12,202 nucleotides of DNA from Gammaproteobacteria bacterium. Its GTDB lineage: Bacteria > Pseudomonadota > Gammaproteobacteria > UBA7966. Position 1 is the first letter of the stretch; the number at the start of each line of letters is the position of its first letter. Shown here piece by piece: positions 4,458-11,180 of this stretch. Under the pieces are notes generated by a model that saw nothing but the letters and a program-made list of their open reading frames with translations, was not told the origin of the DNA and searched no databases. The stretch spans positions 1 to 12,202 of the forward strand of contig DNIF01000065.1 of the NCBI GenBank assembly GCA_003485715.1, in the 5' to 3' direction. Position numbers and translations under genes: made by a program.

Positions 4458-6542
4458 TCAGGGCGCGTCGACCGCCTTCATGCTGAGCCGGATGCGGCCC
4501 TGACGGTCCACCTCGAGCACCTTCACCCGCACGATATCGCCTTCGGCGAGCTTGTCGCTGACGCTCTCCACCCGCTCATCGCAGATCTGCGAGATGTGCA
4601 CGAGGCCATCCTTGCCGGGCAGGATGTTGACGAAGGCACCGAAGTCCATGAGCTTGGCGACACGCCCCTCGTAGATGGCCCCGACTTCCACGTCCGAGAC
4701 GATCTGCTCGATGCGACGCCGGGCCTCCTGGGCCGCCGCACCGTCCACCGAGGCAATCTTCACGGTGCCGTCATCGTCAATGTCGATGGTGGTGCCCGTC
4801 TCCTCGGTGATGGAACGGATGGTGGAGCCGCCCTTGCCGATCACCTCACGGATCTTGTCGGGGTGGATGCGGATGGTGAGGATGCGCGGCGCGTGCTCGC
4901 TCATTTCGGTGCGTGGCTCGGCCAGCACACGATTCATCTCACCCAGGATGTGCATGCGGCCTTCGCGCGCCTGCTTGAGGGCGACATCCATGATCTCGCG
5001 CGTGATGCCGTTGATCTTGATGTCCATCTGCAGGGCAGTGATGCCTTTCGCCGTGCCGGCCACCTTGAAATCCATGTCGCCCAGATGGTCCTCGTCACCC
5101 ATGATGTCGGACAGCACGACGTAGCCGTCCTCCTCGAGGATGAGGCCCATGGCGATCCCGGCGACCGGGGCCTTGATCGGGACGCCGGCGTCCATCAGCG
5201 CCAGGCTGCCGCCGCAGACGGAGGCCATGGAGCTCGAGCCGTTGGATTCCGTGATCTCGGAGACCAGACGGACCACGTAGGGGAAGGTGCCCGGGGCCGG
5301 CATGACGGCGACGAGGGCCCGCTTGGCGAGACGACCGTGGCCGATCTCGCGCCGCTTGGGGCTCCCCACGCGCCCTGTTTCACCGACGGAGTAGGGCGGG
5401 AAGTTGTAGTGAAGCATGAACGGATCGCGGCGCTCGCCCTCGATGGCGTCGATGATCTGCGAATCGCGCTCGGTGCCAAGTGCGGCGACCACGATGGCCT
5501 GCGTCTCGCCACGGGTGAACAGGGCCGAACCGTGGGTGCGCGGCAGGAGACCCACCTGGATCGAGATCGGGCGGATGCTCTGGGTGTCGCGACCGTCGAT
5601 GCGCTGGCCGGTGGTCAGCGTGGAACGCCGCACCGTCCGGTACTCCAGGTCGGCGAGGGCCGCCGACACCGCTGCGGCAGAGAAGCGTGGTGTCTCGCCA
5701 GCCGCGAGTTCAGCCAGGGTCGCCGCCTTCACCGTCGCCACCTGGTCACGGCGCGACAGTTTGTCGAAGATCCGGTAGGCATCCTTGAGGCCCGACCCGG
5801 CACTGGCCTCCACGGCGTCCCGCAGCCCCGGTTCCTCCGCGGCTGGCTGCCATTCGAAGCGCGGGGCACCGGCCTCGGCCACCAGGGCACGGATAGCCTG
5901 GATCACCACCTGCTGCTGCGCGTGACCGTAGACCACGGCACCCAGCATGACCTCCTCGGGCAGTTCGTGCGCCTCGGATTCGACCATGAGCACGGAGCTT
6001 TCTGTACCCGCAACGACGAGGTCCAGGTCGAGGGCGGCGGCCTCAGCGAAGCTCGGGTTGAGAATGAACTCACCATCACGGAAGCCGACGCGCGCGGCAC
6101 CGATGGGGCCGTTGAAGGGCGCACCGGACAGGCTCACGGCGGCAGAGGCGCCGATCATGGCGGGGATGTCGGGATCGACCCGGGGATCGAGTGACAGCAC
6201 CGTGGCGACCAGCTGCACCTCATGCACGAAGCCCTCCGGGAACAGCGGGCGCAGGGGGCGATCGATCAGGCGCGAGGTGAGGATCTCCTTTTCGCTGGGT
6301 CGGCCCTCGCGCTTGAAGAATCCACCCGGGATCTTGCCGGCAGCGTAAGTACGCTCCTGGTAATCCACGGTGAGCGGGAAGAAGCCGGCATTGGAGGGCG
6401 CCTTGCCGAGCACACAAGTGACCAGCACCACGGTGTCACCCATGGTGACCATGACCGCGCCACTCGCCTGACGAGCGATGCCGCCCGTCTCCAGGATGAC
6501 GCGCTGAGTACCGTAATCGAATTCCTGGCGGGCAATGCTCAT
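4458..6542 (-). CDS. pnp: Polyribonucleotide nucleotidyltransferase (PNPase)
   Basis: PNPase degrades RNA 3' to 5' by phosphorolysis and can add tails in reverse; it works as a homotrimer, in many bacteria with RNase E. The 694-residue product (E. coli 711) has two RNase PH folds (about 1-215 and 310-545) joined by a helical domain. The second holds the catalytic signatures TESNGSSSMASVCGG (431-445) and MGDEDHLGDMDFKVAGT (481-497), with Asp485 and Asp491 at the metal positions. A KH domain follows with IRIHPDKIREVIGKGGSTIR (557-576, GKGG loop), then an S1 domain (about 617-692). The protein ends two residues past the S1 fold, without the longer C-terminal tail of the E. coli enzyme. The ATG at 6542 has AGGA 8 nt upstream; an upstream in-frame extension to 6602 runs through a hairpin and is not expected to be translated. 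Last gene of the nusA operon. Confidence 0.98.
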   Translation of the reverse strand: MSIARQEFDYGTQRVILETGGIARQASGAVMVTMGDTVVLVTCVLGKAPSNAGFFPLTVDYQERTYAAGKIPGGFFKREGRPSEKEILTSRLIDRPLRPLFPEGFVHEVQLVATVLSLDPRVDPDIPAMIGASAAVSLSGAPFNGPIGAARVGFRDGEFILNPSFAEAAALDLDLVVAGTESSVLMVESEAHELPEEVMLGAVVYGHAQQQVVIQAIRALVAEAGAPRFEWQPAAEEPGLRDAVEASAGSGLKDAYRIFDKLSRRDQVATVKAATLAELAAGETPRFSAAAVSAALADLEYRTVRRSTLTTGQRIDGRDTQSIRPISIQVGLLPRTHGSALFTRGETQAIVVAALGTERDSQIIDAIEGERRDPFMLHYNFPPYSVGETGRVGSPKRREIGHGRLAKRALVAVMPAPGTFPYVVRLVSEITESNGSSSMASVCGGSLALMDAGVPIKAPVAGIAMGLILEEDGYVVLSDIMGDEDHLGDMDFKVAGTAKGITALQMDIKINGITREIMDVALKQAREGRMHILGEMNRVLAEPRTEMSEHAPRILTIRIHPDKIREVIGKGGSTIRSITEETGTTIDIDDDGTVKIASVDGAAAQEARRRIEQIVSDVEVGAIYEGRVAKLMDFGAFVNILPGKDGLVHISQICDERVESVSDKLAEGDIVRVKVLEVDRQGRIRLSMKAVDAP

Positions 6543-6574
6543 GGGTGATTTCCTGCGGCTCGTGAAAATGATGA

Positions 6575-6596
6575 CGCCCGGTCGCTGGACCGGGCG
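6575..6596 (-). promoter_or_regulatory. pnp leader hairpin
   Basis: A perfect 9-bp stem CGCCCGGTC/GACCGGGCG with a 4-nt loop lies 32 nt upstream of the pnp ATG and is followed on the minus-strand RNA by TCATCATTTT. It could be an rpsO-distal attenuator or terminator with a weak U-tract, or the counterpart of the E. coli pnp leader stem that RNase III cuts to allow PNPase autoregulation. In E. coli that stem is longer, so the equivalence is inference. The remaining rpsO-pnp spacer (6543-6835) contains no gene I can support. Confidence 0.5.
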
Positions 6597-6797
6597 CGGC
6601 ATAGGGGTATGGAAAGCGTTGCTGACAGGCTACGGGGCCGGGCTGTGCCCAATGGATCCCGATGGCGACTGCCAGGCCTGCGGGCTCCGGGAGATCTCGC
6701 GCTGAGGCGGCCACCGGCGGACCGAAACACCCTGCCATGACCCGAATCGGCGTTCACTCTGGACGCCCCGGATTGCGGGTCCCTGGCTTCGGGAAGG

Positions 6798-6823
6798 CCC
6801 GGCACGGTGGTCGCTCGGCCGGG
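6798..6823 (-). terminator. Hairpin 12 nt after rpsO
   Basis: A 6-bp perfect stem CCCGGC/GCCGGG (6823-6818 with 6803-6798 on the minus strand) with a 14-nt loop begins just beyond the rpsO stop. No U-run follows, so full termination is unlikely; it resembles a partial terminator or 3'-end-protecting structure of the kind found between rpsO and pnp. Short GC stems arise easily in this DNA. Confidence 0.25.
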
Positions 6824-6835
6824 AATGCTGAGCTT

Positions 6836-7105
6836 TTACTTGCGCAGGCCCAGACGACCGATAAGCGCACGGTAGCGCTCGGTGTCGTGCCCCTTGAGGT
6901 AATCCAGCAGGCGCCGACGCTGGTTGACGAGTCGGAGCAGGCCCCGGCGCGAATGGTTGTCCTGCGCGTGGGACTTGAAGTGATCGGAGAGGTCTTCGAT
7001 GCGGGCGGAGAGCAGAGCGACCTGCACCTCGGGGGAGCCGGTATCGGCCCCGGCACGCTGATATTCCTGGATGATGCCCTGCTTCTGCTCGGTGGTGAGC
7101 GCCAT
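6836..7105 (-). CDS. rpsO: 30S ribosomal protein S15
   Basis: S15 is a primary 16S rRNA binding protein of the 30S platform and contributes to bridges with the 50S subunit. The 89-residue product has exactly the family length and signature: four helices, TGSPEVQVALLSARI (22-36), the conserved HSRRGLLRLVNQRRRLLDYL (51-70) and the LGLRK terminus (85-89). The ATG at 7105 follows AGGAG (complement of 7117-7121) by 11 nt. It has its own predicted promoter upstream and is followed by a long spacer before pnp, as in E. coli. S15 autoregulates in several lineages by binding its own leader; I cannot identify such a fold in the 52-nt leader predicted here. Confidence 0.98.
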   Translation of the reverse strand: MALTTEQKQGIIQEYQRAGADTGSPEVQVALLSARIEDLSDHFKSHAQDNHSRRGLLRLVNQRRRLLDYLKGHDTERYRALIGRLGLRK

Positions 7106-7164
7106 GGGATGCTTGACTCCTGCGACTGCCGTCTTCGTTGTGTCGGACCTTGCGGAAGCGCGCG

Positions 7165-7193
7165 ATGATAGCCGTCGGCTTCAGGGCCTACAA
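7165..7193 (-). promoter_or_regulatory. Candidate sigma70 promoter for rpsO(-pnp)
   Basis: The -10 TATCAT (7170-7165, five of six bases) and the -35 TTGTAG (7193-7188, three of six) are separated by exactly 17 nt. The -35 ends on the TAG stop codon of truB. The following CGCGCGC discriminator is GC-rich, as in stringently controlled promoters. A start near 7158 gives a leader of about 52 nt. An internal rpsO promoter is well known in E. coli, which supports the call. Confidence 0.55.
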
Positions 7194-8126
7194 GGCCAAA
7201 TCGGCCCCCGCGCCACCGCCCAGAAGTCGGCGTGGCCAGATGGAGCCGTCGGCGCGGCGTTCACCGACGCCGAGGAAGTCGCCCCCTTCCGCATACAGAC
7301 GCAGCCCCCCGGTCCCGCCCCCGCCGGCAGCGCGGGCCGGCTGGCCGTGGATCACCCGCTGAACGTCCGCGGCGTCGAGCTGCAAGGCAGGCAGATCGGC
7401 CAGCACCGAGTCGGACGATCGAATGAAGCGGCTCGTCTCCCCGCGCTCCTGCGCAGTGATCAGTTCCGGCAGGGTGACGGCATCCTCCAGGCGATGCGGC
7501 CCGACCGCTGTGCGACGCAGCGCGGCCAGATGGGCCGGCAGTCCGAGCGCCCGGCCGATGTCCTCGGCCAGCGTCCGGACGTATGTGCCCTTCGAACAGG
7601 AGACCTCGAAGCTGAAGCCCTCGCCCTCCACGGCGAGCACCCGCAGCTCGTGAATGCAGATGGTGCGGGCCTCGCGCTCGACCTCCTGGCCCGCGCGCGC
7701 CAACGCATACAGCGGGCGCCCGCCGCGCTTGAGGGCCGAGTACATCGGCGGCACCTGGGTGGATTCACCGAGAAACCCCTGGCAAGCGGCCTCGATGCGC
7801 GATCTGTCCAGCGCAGCAACCGCGACCCGCTCGACCACCTCGCCTTCCGCATCACCGGTGGTCGTCGACACCCCGAGCGCGACTTCGGCGACATAACGCT
7901 TGCGGGCGTCCAGCAGCCAGCCCGAGAGTCGGGTGGCCCGACCAAGGCAGATGGCGAGCAGACCGCTCGCCTTGAGGTCGAGGGTTCCGGTGTGGCCGGC
8001 CCGGCGGGCAGCAACGAGCAGGCGCACCTGCTGCAGCACCTGATTCGAGGAAAGATCGACCGGCTTGTCGACGAGCAGCAGGCCGTCGATGTCCGCTCCG
8101 AGCCCGGCAGATCGGCGGTTGCTCAC
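7188..8126 (-). CDS. truB: tRNA pseudouridine-55 synthase TruB
   Basis: TruB isomerises U55 to pseudouridine in the T-loop of tRNAs and also acts as a tRNA folding chaperone. The 312-residue product has the catalytic domain with GHTGTLD (44-50, nucleophile Asp50), KRYVAEVALGVSTTTGDAEG (76-95, Tyr78), PPMYSALKRGGRPLY (126-140), REAR (151-154) and SKGTYVRTLAEDIG (178-191, Arg184), then a C-terminal PUA-type domain (about 247-302). The loop after the nucleophile, usually D-P-L-A-T/S-G, reads DLKASG, so the nearly invariant Pro-Leu is replaced. The GTG start at 8126 overlaps the rbfA stop as GTGA, giving translational coupling; family similarity begins at DGLLLVDKP, twelve residues later. The stop codon is embedded in the rpsO promoter. 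Confidence 0.97.
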   Translation of the reverse strand: MSNRRSAGLGADIDGLLLVDKPVDLSSNQVLQQVRLLVAARRAGHTGTLDLKASGLLAICLGRATRLSGWLLDARKRYVAEVALGVSTTTGDAEGEVVERVAVAALDRSRIEAACQGFLGESTQVPPMYSALKRGGRPLYALARAGQEVEREARTICIHELRVLAVEGEGFSFEVSCSKGTYVRTLAEDIGRALGLPAHLAALRRTAVGPHRLEDAVTLPELITAQERGETSRFIRSSDSVLADLPALQLDAADVQRVIHGQPARAAGGGGTGGLRLYAEGGDFLGVGERRADGSIWPRRLLGGGAGADLAL

Positions 8127-8554
8127 CCCGGATCGGTGGACTCGCCACCCCCGCCATCAGCGTTCGATTCGGGAGTTCCCGTGCCATCGGTAGACCGCGA
8201 CGCGGCCGGCAAGCCCTCGCGAATCAGCACGGACAGGCGCACGGCCTCGCCCAGGCTGTCGTCGAGCTCGAAATGCAGGCGCGGCACGGTGCGCAGCGCC
8301 AGCGAGCGGGCCAGATGCCGGCGCAACTCGCCGGCGCTCTCCTCCAGCCGTTCGAGCAGTTCCGCCGACGACAGGCGCCCACCGATGGCCGACACCCCGA
8401 TGCGCGCATTGCGCAGGTCCGGGGCGACGTCCACGTGCGTGAGGCTGATGAGGCCGGCGTCGTGCTCGCGCGCGAATACCTGTAGCGCCTGGGCCAGTTC
8501 ACGCCGAACCAGGCCAGCCACTCGCAGGGGGCGCGCTCCTTCGGGCGAGGTCAC
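8123..8554 (-). CDS. rbfA: 30S ribosome-binding factor RbfA
   Basis: RbfA is a single KH-fold protein that binds the 30S neck and promotes 16S rRNA 5'-end maturation, notably during cold adaptation. The 143-residue product contains RVAGLVRRELAQAL (11-24), LISLTHVDVAPDLRNARIGVS (35-55), the LRRHLARSLALRTVPRLHFELDDS stretch (77-100) and a hydrophilic Gly/Ser/Asp-rich tail (119-143) that is probably disordered. The start used is GTG at 8554, 4 nt after the infB stop; the only Shine-Dalgarno-like GAGG (complement of 8556-8559) overlaps that stop and is too close to be ideal. A second GTG at codon 12 is an alternative, but it would cut into the conserved first helix. Translation is presumably coupled to infB. 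Confidence 0.95.
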   Translation of the reverse strand: MTSPEGARPLRVAGLVRRELAQALQVFAREHDAGLISLTHVDVAPDLRNARIGVSAIGGRLSSAELLERLEESAGELRRHLARSLALRTVPRLHFELDDSLGEAVRLSVLIREGLPAASRSTDGTGTPESNADGGGGESTDPG

Positions 8555-8558
8555 GGCC

Positions 8559-11117
8559 TCAGAGCGTCCGCGCGATGGTCTTGCGTTCGAACACCTCGAT
8601 CTGATCGCCCGGCTTGACGTCGTTGTAGTCCTTCACACCGATGCCGCACTCGGTGCCGGAACGCACCTCGTTCACGTCATCACGGAAACGCCGCAGCGAC
8701 TCGAGTTCGCCCTCGTAGATGACGACGTTGTTGCGCAGGACACGGATCGGATGGCCGCGTCGGACATGACCGTTCACGACCAGGCAGCCGGCAATCGCAC
8801 CGAGCGTGGAGGACTTGAAAACATCCCTGACTTCGGCGGTGCCGATGATCTCCTCGCGAACCTCGGGCGAGAGCATGCCCTCGATGGCGGATTTAACGTC
8901 GTCGATGACGTCGTAGATGATGCTGTAGTAGCGGACGTCGATGCCTTCCTGTTCCAGACGGCGACGGGCAGAGGCATCCGCGCGGGTGTTGAAGCCGACG
9001 ACGATGGCGTCGCTGGCGATCGCCAGATTGACGTCCGATTCGGCGATGCCGCCCACCGTGGCCGAGACCACGTTCACGGTCACCTCATCGTTGGAGAGCT
9101 TGCGCAGCGAATCCGACAGCGCCTCGGCCGAGCCCTGCACATCGGCCTTGATGACGATGTTGAGCGACCGCGCCTGGCCGTCCTCCATGTTCGCGAAGAC
9201 GTTCTCGAGCCGCGAGGCCTGTTGCCGCCGGAGCCGCTCGTCGCGCTGCCGGCTGATGCGGAACTGGGCGATCTCGCGCGCCTTGCGCTCATCGGTCACC
9301 ACCACCGCTTCGTCGCCGGCATTGGGCACGTTGGACAGACCGAGGACCTCCACGGGAGTGGATGGCCCGGCCTCGTCCAGCGGTTGACCAGTGTGGTCGA
9401 CCATCGCGCGCACTCGCCCGTACTCGCATCCAGTGAGCAGGATATCGCCCTTGCGCAGCAACCCGCTCTGCACCAGCACCGTGGCCACCGGCCCGCGACC
9501 ACGGTCTACCCGTGATTCGACCACCGTGCCGCTGGCCGGACCACTCGGTGCGGCGTTGAGTTCAAGGACCTCCGCCTGCACCAGAATGGCATCGAGGAGT
9601 TCTGGTACACCCTGACCGGTCTTCGCCGACACGGGTACGAACTGGGTGTCACCGCCCCACTCCTCCGGCACCACCTGACGCGAGACGAGTTCCTGACGCA
9701 CGCGGTCGAGGTCGATCCCTGTTCGATCGATCTTGTTCATGGCCACGATGAGCGGAACCTGCGCGGCCCGCGCGTGCTGAATGGCCTCTTCTGTCTGCGG
9801 CATCACGCCATCGTCCGCGGCAACCACCAGCACGACGATATCCGTGACCTTGGCACCTCGCGCCCGCATCGCCGTGAAGGCGGCGTGGCCCGGGGTATCG
9901 AGGAAGGCGATGCGCCCATTCGGGGTATCGACGCTATAGGCGCCGATGTGCTGAGTAATACCACCGGCCTCGCCAACCGCCACGCTGCTGCGGCGGATGT
10001 AGTCGAGCAGTGAAGTCTTGCCGTGATCCACGTGACCCATGATGGTGACCACCGGTGGCCGCGCCTTGAGTTCGACCGTCGCACCCTGCTCACCCAGCAG
10101 GATCTCCTCGAGGTCGTTGACGTTCACGAGTTTCGGCCGATGCCCCATCTCCTCACAGACGATGGCAGCCGTTGCCTGGTCGATGGCCTGATTGATGGTG
10201 GCCGGGGAGCCCAGCTTCATCAGGGCCATGATGACCTGAGCCGGCTTCACCGACATGCGGTGCGCCAGTTCACTGACGATGATGGTCTCCGGGATGGCGA
10301 CCTCCCGCACGATGGGCGCCGTTGGCACTTCGAAGCCGTGCCTGCCGCTGGTACTGCTCGAACGGCGCCCTCCTCCCGTCGCCACGGGCTTTCGTGGCTT
10401 GCCACGGCGACCGGAACGATCCGTTGCCACGTGCAGTTCCTGCCGGCGACCACCACTGCTTTCGCGTTCCCGCGCTCCGGCGGGCGCGGCACCACGACGA
10501 CTGGTCTTGCCGTCGCGTTCACGGTCGGTAGCAGGAGGACTGGCCGCAGCAGCGACCGCGACGACCGGAGCCGGTGTGGCCGTCGGTGGCGGAGGCGCCT
10601 CGCTGACCACGCGGGCAGCGGCCTCGGCCTCAGCGCGGGCGCGTGCCTCACGCTCCTCCTCCTGTTGCCGGCGTTCGGCCTCCAGTCGCAGCCGCTCCGC
10701 CTCGGCCGCGCGCTCGGCCTCCTGCCGCTCACGCTCGGCGGCCAGTGCTGCCTGCTTCTGGCGCTCCTCCTCCTCCACCGAATCACGCGAGACCAGCACG
10801 CGCTTGCGCCGGACCTCGACATTCACGGTACGGGTGGTGGGTGCCGGACCGCGCGCACCCGGGGGCCGGCGCCCGCCGACCTGGGGCAGCTTGAGTTCGC
10901 TGACTTGACGCGAGCGCAGCGTGATGCGCGCCGGCTGCGCGTCCGCATCCTCGCCATGCGACCGTTTGAGGTGCGCGAGCAGCCTGGCCTTCTCATCGTC
11001 GCTGAGCATTTCAGTGCCACTGCGACGTGCCAACCCGGCCGCTTCGAGCTGGGTCAGGAGGCGTTCGAGCGGGACCTTGACCTGCTCGGCGAACTGTTGA
11101 ACCGTGACTTCAGCCAT
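8559..11117 (-). CDS. infB: Translation initiation factor IF-2
   Basis: IF2 is the GTPase that places fMet-tRNA on the 30S subunit and drives joining of the 50S. The 852-residue product (E. coli 890) has, in order: an N-terminal IF2_N helical domain (1-50); a basic linker (65-110); a long Glu/Arg/Ala-rich segment likely to form a single helix or coiled coil (114-170); a low-complexity Pro/Ala and Arg/Gly/Ser linker (171-262); a second IF2_N-like domain (about 275-325); the G domain with GHVDHGKTS (361-369), DTPGH (407-411), NKID (461-464) and SAK (497-499); and the C-terminal barrels and initiator-tRNA-binding domain (about 525-852). The ATG at 11117 is preceded by AAGGGAG, 4 nt upstream. Internal starts for shorter isoforms, known in E. 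coli, are not evident by eye. It follows nusA by 63 nt. Confidence 0.98.
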   Translation of the reverse strand: MAEVTVQQFAEQVKVPLERLLTQLEAAGLARRSGTEMLSDDEKARLLAHLKRSHGEDADAQPARITLRSRQVSELKLPQVGGRRPPGARGPAPTTRTVNVEVRRKRVLVSRDSVEEEERQKQAALAAERERQEAERAAEAERLRLEAERRQQEEEREARARAEAEAAARVVSEAPPPPTATPAPVVAVAAAASPPATDRERDGKTSRRGAAPAGARERESSGGRRQELHVATDRSGRRGKPRKPVATGGGRRSSSTSGRHGFEVPTAPIVREVAIPETIIVSELAHRMSVKPAQVIMALMKLGSPATINQAIDQATAAIVCEEMGHRPKLVNVNDLEEILLGEQGATVELKARPPVVTIMGHVDHGKTSLLDYIRRSSVAVGEAGGITQHIGAYSVDTPNGRIAFLDTPGHAAFTAMRARGAKVTDIVVLVVAADDGVMPQTEEAIQHARAAQVPLIVAMNKIDRTGIDLDRVRQELVSRQVVPEEWGGDTQFVPVSAKTGQGVPELLDAILVQAEVLELNAAPSGPASGTVVESRVDRGRGPVATVLVQSGLLRKGDILLTGCEYGRVRAMVDHTGQPLDEAGPSTPVEVLGLSNVPNAGDEAVVVTDERKAREIAQFRISRQRDERLRRQQASRLENVFANMEDGQARSLNIVIKADVQGSAEALSDSLRKLSNDEVTVNVVSATVGGIAESDVNLAIASDAIVVGFNTRADASARRRLEQEGIDVRYYSIIYDVIDDVKSAIEGMLSPEVREEIIGTAEVRDVFKSSTLGAIAGCLVVNGHVRRGHPIRVLRNNVVIYEGELESLRRFRDDVNEVRSGTECGIGVKDYNDVKPGDQIEVFERKTIARTL

Positions 11118-11180
11118 GCTGCTCCCTTGCTTGCTTGACCGGGTTCCCCCAGCCGCTCACTGCGCAATACGTATCCGCAC

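Noticed and set aside
4386..6194. 602-codon open frame on the plus strand opposite pnp
   Set aside because: Antisense to an unmistakable PNPase; His/Asp/Gly-rich composition is what the complement of GC-rich codons yields. No ribosome binding site or recognisable domain.
6543..6602. Extended PNPase N-terminus starting at 6602
   Set aside because: The extra 20 codons run through the perfect leader hairpin and have no family similarity; the ATG at 6542 has a good binding site and starts the conserved sequence.
6600..6640. Separate promoter for pnp (CTGTCA with a TATGCC-like element)
   Set aside because: Spacing is off by two bases when the better -10 is used, and the -10 matches only three consensus bases; not distinguishable from background.
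7071..9515. 814-codon open frame on the plus strand opposite rpsO, truB, rbfA and infB
   Set aside because: It spans several real minus-strand genes and their junctions and has low-complexity composition; an artefact of few stop codons in high-GC DNA.
10023..11138. 371-codon plus-strand frame opposite the infB 5' half
   Set aside because: Complement of the repetitive charged IF2 linker; low-complexity Arg/Leu/Ser content and no family signature.
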